DNA from: Candidatus Colimorpha enterica
GTDB taxonomy: Bacteria; Bacillota; Clostridia; Oscillospirales; CAG-272
Length of the DNA stretch: 6,616 nt
Direction of reading: 5' to 3'
NCBI GenBank assembly: GCA_018065475.1
Contig: JAGHTD010000093.1
Span: 1 to 6,616 of the forward strand
The notes below the pieces were generated by a model that was given only the letters and a program-made list of their open reading frames with translations, was not told the origin of the DNA and did no database searches. The position numbers and the translations under genes were made by a program. This document shows, piece by piece, positions 1-6,616 of this stretch (its first letter is position 1; every line of letters starts with the position of its first letter).

Positions 1-343
1 GTACAATACCGCAACGATTGACGCCCTCATCGGACAGGCATGGACCGAAGAAGAATATGCCGCAATCTCCGAGCAGGTCAAGAACCTTGTCGGTATCAGA
101 GAGTACGCCGGACAGTACATCGTAAAGACATACGTTGATGCAGCGTTCCTTCAGGCACGTTCCAACAACTCCGATGCTTCCGACGAGCTTCTCGACAGAG
201 TAATACTTATCAACAAAGAGCTTGCGCGCAAGCGTGACGACTTCAAGATGGACTACATCGATCCCAACACGGGTAAATGGGTCCCGGGCAGATTCATTAC
301 CGAAATGCCCGCAGAGGCTGCCGGACTGGTGGAGGTAGATTAA
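1..343 (+). CDS. Extracellular solute-binding protein of a carbohydrate ABC transporter, C-terminal fragment (5' end outside window)
   Basis: An open frame enters from the left edge (first full codon at base 2) and ends at TAA 341-343, giving 113 residues. The fragment is mostly helical and hydrophilic. It begins YNTATIDALIGQAW and includes the stretch DELLDRVILINKELARKRDDF, then ends in a short tail with PGRFITEMPAEAAGLVEVD. A C-terminal amphipathic helix with an IN(K/E)EL(A/R)RKR pattern is, to my recollection, typical of the large sugar-binding lipoproteins encoded just before permease pairs in Clostridia and Paenibacillus. Position supports this: it lies one base before two CUT1 permease genes, the usual binding-protein slot. 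The signal peptide, lipobox and ligand-binding lobes are outside the window, so family and substrate cannot be confirmed. The call rests more on context than on the fragment itself. Confidence 0.66.
   Translation, partial: YNTATIDALIGQAWTEEEYAAISEQVKNLVGIREYAGQYIVKTYVDAAFLQARSNNSDASDELLDRVILINKELARKRDDFKMDYIDPNTGKWVPGRFITEMPAEAAGLVEVD
331..336 (+). promoter_or_regulatory. Ribosome binding site of the first permease, inside the upstream gene
   Basis: GGAGGT lies 8 bases before ATG 345 and is embedded in the last codons of the solute-binding protein gene. Stop (341-343) and start (345) are one base apart, an arrangement that favours translational coupling between the binding protein and its permease. 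Confidence 0.75.
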
Positions 344-344
344 A

Positions 345-1313
345 ATGGCTGATACGAATATAAAAGCTAATAACCTTAACGAGCACGGCTACGGCTACGC
401 CGGAAAACCCATGACGAAGGGCCGTTACCTCAGGATCCAGATGAAGAGAAACTGGGCAGGATACGTTATGGTCCTCCCCTTCGTCCTCATCTTCTTCGCA
501 TTCACGGTCGTCCCCGTCATTCTCTCCATCGCACTCAGCTTCACGTCATTCAATATGCTTGAATGGCCTGAGTGGAAGGGCGTGCAGAACTACGTTCAGC
601 TTTTCCTCGCTGACGACCTGTTCATCACCGCTTTCTCCAACACTATGCTGTTTGCTATCACGACCGGTCCTATCTCCTTCATCCTTTCGTTCGTCGTCGC
701 ATGGTTCACCAACGAGCTTTCGCCGAGAATCAGAGCGATCGTAACCGTCATTTTCTACGCTCCTTCGATTTCGGGTACCGCTTACCTTGTATGGGGTATC
801 TTCTTCCAGGGCAACATTTACGGTTACGTAAACGGTTGGCTGCTCAAGATGGGCATCATCAACACACCGATCGTCTTCTTCAAGGACACGAAATACATCG
901 TTCCTCTTTGTATCATCGTCGCCCTCTGGACTTCGCTCGGTACTTCGTTCCTCTCCAACATTGCAGGTCTTCAGGGCGTTGACCGCTCCCTCTACGAGGC
1001 GGGCGCGATCGACGGAATCAAGAACCGTTGGCAGGAAGCTTGGTACATCACCCTTCCTTCGATGCGTTCCATCCTCCTCTTCGGTGCAGTTCTCTCCATC
1101 ACCGGTGCTTTCGGCTTCGGTGCAATAGTCAACGCACTCTGCGGAAACCCCTCTACCGACTACGTTGCATGGACTCTTCAGCATCATCTGACTGAGTATA
1201 TGTCAACGCGTTTCGAGTACGGTTACGCTTCGGCGATCGCCGTCGTGCTCTTTGCAATCATGATGATCGCAAACCTGCTCGTTCAGAAATTCTTAGCAAA
1301 GGTAGGACAGTGA
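345..1313 (+). CDS. Carbohydrate ABC transporter permease, MalF/UgpA-type (CUT1)
   Basis: Membrane subunit of a binding-protein-dependent sugar importer; it should pair with the next gene product to form the translocation channel. The 322-residue product has a polar N-terminal tail of about 35 residues and six hydrophobic spans at roughly 38-62, 97-122, 131-155, 185-208, 240-262 and 294-314. The cytoplasmic EAA loop that docks on the ATPase is clear at residues 218-240: it starts EAGAIDGIKNRW and closes with ITLPSM, matching the family pattern EAA---G---------I-LP. Length and the span-spacing fit the MalF/UgpA/LplB branch without the large periplasmic loop of enteric MalF. The start is fixed by GGAGGT 8 bases upstream. 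The transported sugar cannot be read from the sequence. The family call is firm; the subunit role (first of the pair) follows from order and similarity. Confidence 0.95.
   Translation: MADTNIKANNLNEHGYGYAGKPMTKGRYLRIQMKRNWAGYVMVLPFVLIFFAFTVVPVILSIALSFTSFNMLEWPEWKGVQNYVQLFLADDLFITAFSNTMLFAITTGPISFILSFVVAWFTNELSPRIRAIVTVIFYAPSISGTAYLVWGIFFQGNIYGYVNGWLLKMGIINTPIVFFKDTKYIVPLCIIVALWTSLGTSFLSNIAGLQGVDRSLYEAGAIDGIKNRWQEAWYITLPSMRSILLFGAVLSITGAFGFGAIVNALCGNPSTDYVAWTLQHHLTEYMSTRFEYGYASAIAVVLFAIMMIANLLVQKFLAKVGQ
1301..1307 (+). promoter_or_regulatory. Ribosome binding site of the second permease
   Basis: GGTAGGA (core AGGA 1304-1307) sits 7 bases before ATG 1315, within the last codons of the first permease gene. 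The junction TGATATG leaves one base between stop and start, so the two permeases are likely translated in a coupled manner. Confidence 0.65.
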
Positions 1314-1314
1314 T

Positions 1315-2181
1315 ATGGCAAAAAGATTAAGAGTCCGTAACCATAAGGTTGTCCTCAACCGTTCCAAAGGCGGAGACGCAGGAATCACGATCTTCCTCGT
1401 CCTGATGGGACTTGCTATGTTCCTCCCGATGTGGTATCTGCTTATCACGGCATTCAAACCCCTCGGCGAGCGCAACATGACTCCTCCGCTTCTTTACGTA
1501 ATCAAGCCGACGTGGCAGAACTTCCTCGACCTGTTCACCAACATGAACAGCACGTGGGTTCCGATCTCCAGATACCTTGCCAACACGATCTTCATTTCCG
1601 TTGCGGCAACCTTCGGATGCCTCGTACTCGGCTCGCTTACCGCGTACGCACTTTCAAAAATCAAGTTCCCGGGCAGAAACTTCATATTTGCTCTTATCCG
1701 TTATTCGCTTATGATCAGTACGACTGTTGCGGGAATCACAAACTTCTTCATTTACGTATGGCTGCATTGGCTTGACACATACTGGATCTCTATCGTTCCC
1801 GTATGGGCATCCACCCTCGGCCTTTACCTCATGAAGCAGTTCATCGATGCCAACGTTTCGGATGAAATGATCGAGGCGGCAAGAATAGACGGAGCGAGCG
1901 AGCTTCGTATCTACTGGCAGATAGTTATGCCTCTTGTCAAGCCCGCATGGCTCACGCTTCTCGTTACGACCTTCCAGTCCGTATGGAATGCAGGCGCTTC
2001 GGGATACGTATGGTCAGAGAACCTCAAGACGTTCAACACGGCAATAGCCAACATTTCGACTGTATCGGCAGGCGCAAGCTCCGCCGGCTCGGTCGTCATG
2101 ATGAGCGTCCCGATCATCATTTTCATCATCAACCAGGCAAAGATCGTCGAGACAATGGGCTCGTCAGGTATGAAGGATTAA
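1315..2181 (+). CDS. Carbohydrate ABC transporter permease, MalG/LplC-type (CUT1)
   Basis: Second membrane subunit of the sugar importer, expected to form a heterodimer with the product of the preceding gene. The 288-residue protein has a basic N-terminal tail (KRLRVRNHK) and about six spans: roughly 22-47, 86-113, 125-150, 156-173, 208-226 and 257-273. The EAA loop is at residues 187-209, beginning EAARIDGASELRIYW and ending IVMPLVKP, a close match to the MalG-type consensus. The IKPTWQNFLDLF stretch after the first span is the usual place where MalG-like proteins carry the 'T-xNY' region. The C-terminus ends soon after the last span (GSSGMKD), as is normal in the family. Substrate is not determinable. 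No ATP-binding subunit follows in the operon. Confidence 0.95.
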   Translation: MAKRLRVRNHKVVLNRSKGGDAGITIFLVLMGLAMFLPMWYLLITAFKPLGERNMTPPLLYVIKPTWQNFLDLFTNMNSTWVPISRYLANTIFISVAATFGCLVLGSLTAYALSKIKFPGRNFIFALIRYSLMISTTVAGITNFFIYVWLHWLDTYWISIVPVWASTLGLYLMKQFIDANVSDEMIEAARIDGASELRIYWQIVMPLVKPAWLTLLVTTFQSVWNAGASGYVWSENLKTFNTAIANISTVSAGASSAGSVVMMSVPIIIFIINQAKIVETMGSSGMKD

Positions 2182-2186
2182 GGTGA
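2180..2186 (+). promoter_or_regulatory. Ribosome binding site of the propeller-Yip1 gene
   Basis: AAGGTGA overlaps the stop codon of the second permease (TAA 2179-2181) and lies 4 bases before ATG 2191. It is a moderate site with short spacing; no other in-frame start with a better site lies nearby, and the signal peptide begins directly at this ATG. Confidence 0.55.
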
Positions 2187-2190
2187 CGAA

Positions 2191-4308
2191 ATGAAGATTA
2201 TTGCAAAAATTTCGGTTATTTTGATCTGCATTATTACCGTTCTTCCTCTCTGCGCATCGGCAGCGACCTACACATACTCGATCGACGGAAAGCAGCTTCT
2301 CTCTCCCGACGCTTACGTTGCAAACCTGCAGTACGGAGCAAGGGAAATGGAGCTTCCCGCGTCGCTCAGCAACCCTACCGACCTCGTAGTTGACGAAAAC
2401 GGCAACGTTTACATAGTAGACGCCGGCGCAAGCTGCGTTTACTGCCTTGATAAGGCGTTCAAATACAGATTTACCATCAAAGACTTTACGAACGATATGG
2501 GTATCCCCGATTCTCTTCTCGGATGCAGAGGTATGTTCGTAAAGGACGATTCGATCTACGTTGCCGACACCGACAACAACCGTATCGTCATATTCGACCT
2601 CAAGGGCAACTACAAGAGGATTCTTGAACAGCCCGAATCGGATATCTTCGAGGATAACGCACTCTATAAGCCCGCGGCGCTCGCGGTGGATAACTCCAAC
2701 CGTATCTACGTCGTATCCTCCACGGCATATCAGGGCATTATGTCACTTGATCCCGACGGTAACTTCCAGGGCTTCATAGGTACTCAGAAGGTTTCCGTCA
2801 GCACGTGGACCATCTTCTGGCGTCAGTTCCAGACCGCAAAGCAGAGAGCTCTCTCCGAGAAGATCGTTTCCACAGAGTACAACAACATCACGATCGACGA
2901 CGAAGGCTTCATTTACGTTACCACGTCCTCGATCGACAGCAGCCAGCAGCAGTCTTCCATCCAGAATAAGTCGAAAGACTATTCGCCTGTCAAGAAGCTC
3001 AGCGCCAAGGGCGACGACGTCCTCGGACGTAACGGCTTCTTCGGCCCCGGCGGTGAAGTCACGGTCAGCAACAACACCATTGATAACGATATCACCGGTG
3101 CTTCCACTATCGTTGACGTCGCTCTCGGCCCGGCAGGAAGCTGGTCCATCATTGACCAGAAGCGTTCCAAGGTCTATACATACGACCAGTACGGAAACCT
3201 TCTGTTCATCTTCGGTGACAAGGGCTCCGTCCTCGGAAACAACCAGACGGTGACCGCCATCACCTACCAGGGTGACACGATCCTTCTTATCGACTCGACC
3301 ACCGGAAAGCTCACGACATATACCCGTACTGACTACGGCGATACGCTTATCCGTGCGCTTCAGGACGAGATCGACAGAAAGTACGAAGCAGCCGTTTCCG
3401 ACTATCAGGACATCCTGATGAGAAACAGTAACTTCGACGCCGCTTACATCGGTATCGGTAAGGCATACTACCGCCAGCATGAATATGACAAGGCGATGGA
3501 TATGTTCAAGTGTGCTTACGAGACCACCAACTACGCAAACGCTTTCAAAAACAAGCGTCAGCAGTGGGCAAGCAAGTACTTCATCGTTATCCCGATCGTG
3601 ATTGTAGCCATTATCTTCGGTATTACCAAGTTCTTCGGTTACGCGGCGAAGGTCAACAAGAGGGTTGCGGTATCGAAAGAGAAGCACACCTTCGGTCAGG
3701 AACTGCTCTACGCATTCCACCTTATTTTCCATCCGTTTGACGGATTCTGGGATCTTAAGCACGAAAAGAGAGGTTCAATCCGTGCTGCGCTCGTATATCT
3801 TGCGCTCGCGATACTGACCTTCATCTATCAGTCGATAGGCCGTGCTTACATTATCAACCCGAGAGCATCCTACAGCAGCGTATTTACCTCTATCCTTTCG
3901 ATTCTCGTTCCCGTTCTTCTCTGGACGGCGTCCAACTGGTGCCTTACGACACTGTTTGACGGAGAAGGAAGCTTCAAGGATATCTTCATCGCAACCTGCT
4001 ATTCGCTCGTTCCGCTGATCATCCTTATCATCCCCGCAACTGCGCTCACAAACGTTCTTGCAGGTTCTTCCGAGGTTCAGATCTATACGATGCTCGTCGG
4101 AATCGCGTGGGTATGGCTTGCAATACTCATCTTCTTCGGAATGATGGTAACGCACGATTACTCACTCTTCAAAAACGTTCTCACTATCGTCGGAACAATC
4201 GTCTGCGCCGCATTCGTAATGTTCTGTGCAGTCCTGTTCTCGACACTCGTCGTCAAGATGATCGGATTCATCTCCGGTATCGTGACCGAGATCACGTTCA
4301 ATATGTAA
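2191..4308 (+). CDS. NHL beta-propeller / TPR-like / Yip1-domain membrane protein
   Basis: Function unknown; the 705-residue protein combines recognisable parts. Residues 1-24 form a signal peptide (KIIAKISVILICIITVLPL, then ASA|A). Residues about 60-380 contain six NHL-like blades, for example NPTDLVVDENGNVYIVD at 61-77, SIYVADTDNNRIVIFDLKGN at 121-140, AALAVDNSNRIYVV at 162-175, ITIDDEGFIYVTT at 233-245, RSKVYTYDQYGNLLFIFG at 325-342 and a final one near 353-377. Residues about 385-452 resemble a TPR pair (YEAAVSDYQDILMRNSNFDAAYIGIGKAYY region). A single span at 463-479 is followed by a basic linker and then a Yip1-type domain, about 500-700, with HPFDGFWDLKHEKRGSI at 514-530, LFDGEGSFKDIFIATCYSLV at 588-607 and about five spans. 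With a cleaved signal, propeller and TPR would be outside the cell; the basic segment 480-499 fits the positive-inside rule. Linkage to a sugar importer suggests a sensing, scaffold or assembly role, which is inference. Confidence 0.9.
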   Translation: MKIIAKISVILICIITVLPLCASAATYTYSIDGKQLLSPDAYVANLQYGAREMELPASLSNPTDLVVDENGNVYIVDAGASCVYCLDKAFKYRFTIKDFTNDMGIPDSLLGCRGMFVKDDSIYVADTDNNRIVIFDLKGNYKRILEQPESDIFEDNALYKPAALAVDNSNRIYVVSSTAYQGIMSLDPDGNFQGFIGTQKVSVSTWTIFWRQFQTAKQRALSEKIVSTEYNNITIDDEGFIYVTTSSIDSSQQQSSIQNKSKDYSPVKKLSAKGDDVLGRNGFFGPGGEVTVSNNTIDNDITGASTIVDVALGPAGSWSIIDQKRSKVYTYDQYGNLLFIFGDKGSVLGNNQTVTAITYQGDTILLIDSTTGKLTTYTRTDYGDTLIRALQDEIDRKYEAAVSDYQDILMRNSNFDAAYIGIGKAYYRQHEYDKAMDMFKCAYETTNYANAFKNKRQQWASKYFIVIPIVIVAIIFGITKFFGYAAKVNKRVAVSKEKHTFGQELLYAFHLIFHPFDGFWDLKHEKRGSIRAALVYLALAILTFIYQSIGRAYIINPRASYSSVFTSILSILVPVLLWTASNWCLTTLFDGEGSFKDIFIATCYSLVPLIILIIPATALTNVLAGSSEVQIYTMLVGIAWVWLAILIFFGMMVTHDYSLFKNVLTIVGTIVCAAFVMFCAVLFSTLVVKMIGFISGIVTEITFNM

Positions 4309-4310
4309 AA

Positions 4311-4316
4311 AGGAGG
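4311..4316 (+). promoter_or_regulatory. Strong ribosome binding site deciding the start of the DUF5696 gene
   Basis: A perfect AGGAGG lies in the short gap after TAA 4306-4308. Two in-frame ATGs follow: 4320 (3-base spacing) and 4326 (9-base spacing). The second has the more usual spacing, giving the N-terminus MKKILSGFLAF. It is the strongest ribosome binding site in the window, consistent with high production of the secreted protein. Confidence 0.8.
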
Positions 4317-4325
4317 AAAATGAAT

Positions 4326-6616
4326 ATGAAGAAAATTCTGTCAGGATTTCTTGCTTTCTGCATGGTAATCGGAATAATCATAAGCTCAGTTCCTTCTTTG
4401 ACTGTATCTGCCGCAAAGCAGGTCAGCCCCAACCCCGATCTTGATTATCTTAAGAACAAGATTGCTTCCAAGCAGGAAAAGCTCGATACTATGCAGCTCA
4501 TGCTCACAAAAGGCAATTATGAGCTTTATTACGAGAAGTACACGGGTGAAGTCGCAGTAAAGAACACCGTCACCGGTGATATCATGATGACCAACCCCTA
4601 CGACGTCGGTTCGGCAAGTGCCTCCGATAACGTAAAGAATCAGCTTCTCTCCCAGATCATTCTTAAGTACACAAACCTTCAGGGCAACGAAATTCAGATG
4701 TACAGCTACGTTGAGGCGGCGCTCAGATCGCAGATCAAGGTAAGCTACATCAAGAACGGTATCAGAGTTGAATACGTCATGGGTAAGCAGGAGTCCCGTT
4801 CGCTCGTTCCGAGATACATCGAGAAGAGCCGTTTCGAGAACCTCATCCTCGCAAACATCACAGATAACGCAAGAAAGGCAAAGCTGCTTTCCTTCTACTA
4901 TCTGAAAGACCCCAATGACAAAACACTTACAGCCAAGCTCATCACCGAGATGGAGAAGAAATACCCCGTAACCAAGGACGGTATGGCTATCTATGTCATC
5001 GATGAGAACTCCAAGGAAGGCGAGCTTTCAAAGCTTGAGGCGATCATCAAGGAGTTCTGTCCCGCATACACATACGAGACTCTCCAGGAAGACCATGATA
5101 TGACTCAGTACGAGAGCGAAGCGAAGAACCCCGTTCAGTTCAGAATGTCCCTCGAGTACACTCTCGACGAAAACGGTCTCTCCGTCCGTCTCCCCGCAAA
5201 CGGTATAAGATTCGACCAGAGCACCTACACCCTCAACTACATAGGGATCCTTCCTTATTTCGGCGCAGGTTCCTCTCAGTTCAAGGGATACACGATGATC
5301 CCCGACGGCTCGGGCGCACTCGTGAGATTCGAGGACGTGCTTGAAGCAGGTCAGTCAAGACTTATCACCGGTAAGCTTTACGGTCAGGACTACGCATATC
5401 ACGAGATCGCAGGTGCAAACCAGCAGCCGATGCGTATGCCCGTTTTCGGACTTGTTGAAAACACGACTATCAAGGAAAACAAGATAACGGAGGAGGTCGT
5501 ACCCTGCGATCCCACCGATGAAGGCGTAATCGTCAACGAAGAAGGCGTCGTAGTCTTCGAGGAGACAGGCGAGCCCGCTACAAAGACCGTAACAAAGACA
5601 GAAGCTATCAGCTACGACAGAAGCAACGGTTGGTTTGCAGTCATCGAAAACGGTGACTCTCTCGCAACAATCGGCTCCGATCACGGCGGTAACCTCACTC
5701 ACAAATACAACTCCGTATTCACGGAGCTCAACCCGAGACCGAGCGACAGCTATAACCTCGGCTCCTCCATCTCGGTAGCCGGAGACGCAACCTGGACGGT
5801 CGTTTCCGAGCGTAAATACACCGGAAACTACAGGATCAGATATATGATGCTCACGGACCACAATTATGCGTCCGAGAACAAGCTCGAAACTGCAGGCCTC
5901 TTTGATACCGACTACGTCGGAATGGCGCTCACATACAGAAATTATCTTGAAAAGAACGGTATGATCCAGAAGCTCGAAAAGACTTCTCAGATCCCGCTCT
6001 ATCTTGAGACTCTCGGTTCTATGGACGTCATGGAGAAGGTCCTCTCTGTTCCCGTAAACGTAAAGAAGTCCCTCACGTCTTTTGAGGACATCAAGACGAT
6101 GACCAACGAGCTTGCAGAGGCAGGCATCACCAACCTCGTTTACAAGCTCACCGGTTACATCAACGGCGGTCTTAAGAGAACGCTTCCCACAAAGATCAAG
6201 GTTCAGAAAGAGGTCGGCGGAAACAAGGGCCTCACCGATCTTATCAACTGGGGTGCTGAAAAGGGAATCGATTTCTTCCTTGATATCGACTTCTCCTACG
6301 CTCAGAAGGACAAGATGTTCGACGGCTTCTACAAGAAGACCGACGCCGTAAAGACGATCGATGACCGTTATACGAGAAAACGTACTTACAGTGCGGTATA
6401 TCAGTCATTCACTAACACGGGACTTATCGCGGTTTCTCCCTCGATCTTCGGTTCGATATTCGATAAGGCAAAGTCTTATCTCGAAGATCTCGGCGTGAAG
6501 GCCGTAGCTCTCGGAACTCTCGGTTCTGATCTTAACTCCGACTTTGACGAGGACGATCCTTACAACCGCGAGGACTCCGAGGAAAACGTTGTCGAAGCAC
6601 TTGCGAAGGTAAAGGA
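4326..6616 (+). CDS. Secreted DUF5696-type protein, 3' end outside window
   Basis: An open frame runs from ATG 4326 (alternative in-frame ATG 4320, two residues longer) through the window end; 763 residues are visible. Residues 1-29 form a signal peptide (MKKILSGFLAFCMVIGIIIS, cleavage near TVSA|A) with no lipobox, so the protein should be exported. After a short helical linker (about 38-62), residues 63-500 look mostly beta-rich, with the segments GNYELYYEKYTGEVAVKN, IKVSYIKNGIRVEYVMG and the family-like GYTMIPDGSGALVRFED at 321-337 followed by LYGQDY. From about residue 580 an alpha/beta pattern begins (LTSFEDIKTMTNELAEAG, then ITNLVYKLTGYINGGL, then GLTDLINWGAEKGIDFFLDI), suggesting a TIM-barrel-like domain. 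I recognise these motifs from DUF5696 proteins, commonly encoded next to CUT1 importers and Yip1-family proteins. Biochemical function is not established; a carbohydrate-active role is inference. Residues about 383-428 form an acidic insertion. Confidence 0.85.
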   Translation, partial: MKKILSGFLAFCMVIGIIISSVPSLTVSAAKQVSPNPDLDYLKNKIASKQEKLDTMQLMLTKGNYELYYEKYTGEVAVKNTVTGDIMMTNPYDVGSASASDNVKNQLLSQIILKYTNLQGNEIQMYSYVEAALRSQIKVSYIKNGIRVEYVMGKQESRSLVPRYIEKSRFENLILANITDNARKAKLLSFYYLKDPNDKTLTAKLITEMEKKYPVTKDGMAIYVIDENSKEGELSKLEAIIKEFCPAYTYETLQEDHDMTQYESEAKNPVQFRMSLEYTLDENGLSVRLPANGIRFDQSTYTLNYIGILPYFGAGSSQFKGYTMIPDGSGALVRFEDVLEAGQSRLITGKLYGQDYAYHEIAGANQQPMRMPVFGLVENTTIKENKITEEVVPCDPTDEGVIVNEEGVVVFEETGEPATKTVTKTEAISYDRSNGWFAVIENGDSLATIGSDHGGNLTHKYNSVFTELNPRPSDSYNLGSSISVAGDATWTVVSERKYTGNYRIRYMMLTDHNYASENKLETAGLFDTDYVGMALTYRNYLEKNGMIQKLEKTSQIPLYLETLGSMDVMEKVLSVPVNVKKSLTSFEDIKTMTNELAEAGITNLVYKLTGYINGGLKRTLPTKIKVQKEVGGNKGLTDLINWGAEKGIDFFLDIDFSYAQKDKMFDGFYKKTDAVKTIDDRYTRKRTYSAVYQSFTNTGLIAVSPSIFGSIFDKAKSYLEDLGVKAVALGTLGSDLNSDFDEDDPYNREDSEENVVEALAKVK

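Noticed and set aside
546..1187. Minus-strand open frame (213 codons) opposite the first permease
   Set aside because: It is antisense to a certain permease gene, and its charged translation shows no domain pattern; it is a by-product of codon bias.
2191..2265. Lipoprotein signal in the propeller-Yip1 protein (cysteine after LPL at residue 21)
   Set aside because: The residue before the cysteine is leucine rather than Gly/Ala/Ser, so it does not fit a lipobox; ASA|A just after it is a better ordinary signal peptidase site.
2743..3762. Long minus-strand open frame (339 codons) opposite the propeller-Yip1 gene
   Set aside because: It lies wholly antisense to a gene with clear signal peptide, NHL and Yip1 features. 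Its translation is rich in Val, Asp, Glu and Arg without recognisable motifs, as expected from the mirror of a codon-biased gene.
4309..4325. Possible promoter or terminator between the Yip1 and DUF5696 genes
   Set aside because: The gap is at most 17 bases and is filled by the ribosome binding site; no hairpin with a T-run is present.
4320..4328. Start of the DUF5696 gene at ATG 4320
   Set aside because: It is in frame and possible, but only 3 bases from AGGAGG; ATG 4326, at 9 bases, has more usual spacing. The difference is two residues and does not affect the product.
5355..5861. Minus-strand open frame (168 codons) opposite the DUF5696 gene
   Set aside because: The plus-strand frame is continuous here with family motifs; the antisense product shows no recognisable domain.

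Overview
The window reads as one uninterrupted plus-strand operon fragment. It has five protein genes (two cut by the window edges), all in the same direction, separated by only 1, 1, 9 and 11-17 bases. No RNA genes, mobile elements, CRISPR arrays or terminators were found, and there is no intergenic room for a promoter. The strong AGGAGG-type ribosome binding sites, the moderate GC content, the mixed AGA/CGT arginine codons and the type of genes suggest an anaerobic Gram-positive of the Clostridia (Oscillospiraceae/Lachnospirales-like, for example from a gut or rumen). This taxonomic placement is inference from style and gene content, not from a marker gene.

Layout: bases 1-343 encode the last 113 residues of what looks like an extracellular solute-binding protein. 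Bases 345-1313 and 1315-2181 encode the two integral membrane permeases of a carbohydrate (CUT1/MalF-MalG-type) ABC importer, each with a recognisable EAA loop. Bases 2191-4308 encode a 705-residue membrane protein with an unusual order of parts: signal peptide, NHL-type beta-propeller, TPR-like helices, one membrane span, then a Yip1-type multi-span domain. From base 4326 (or 4320) to the window end runs a large secreted protein of the DUF5696 type, whose 3' end lies outside the window.

The first three genes should form a binding-protein-dependent sugar (oligosaccharide or glycoside) uptake system. No ATPase gene is present here, so the transporter probably borrows a shared MsmX/MsiK-type ATPase. 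The last two genes have no established function. Their tight linkage to the transporter suggests that they act on the same substrate at the cell surface: the DUF5696 protein as a possible carbohydrate-binding or carbohydrate-cleaving protein, and the propeller-Yip1 protein as a possible sensor, scaffold or assembly factor. This three-part association (CUT1 importer, propeller/TPR/Yip1 protein, DUF5696 protein) is the most interesting aspect of the window.
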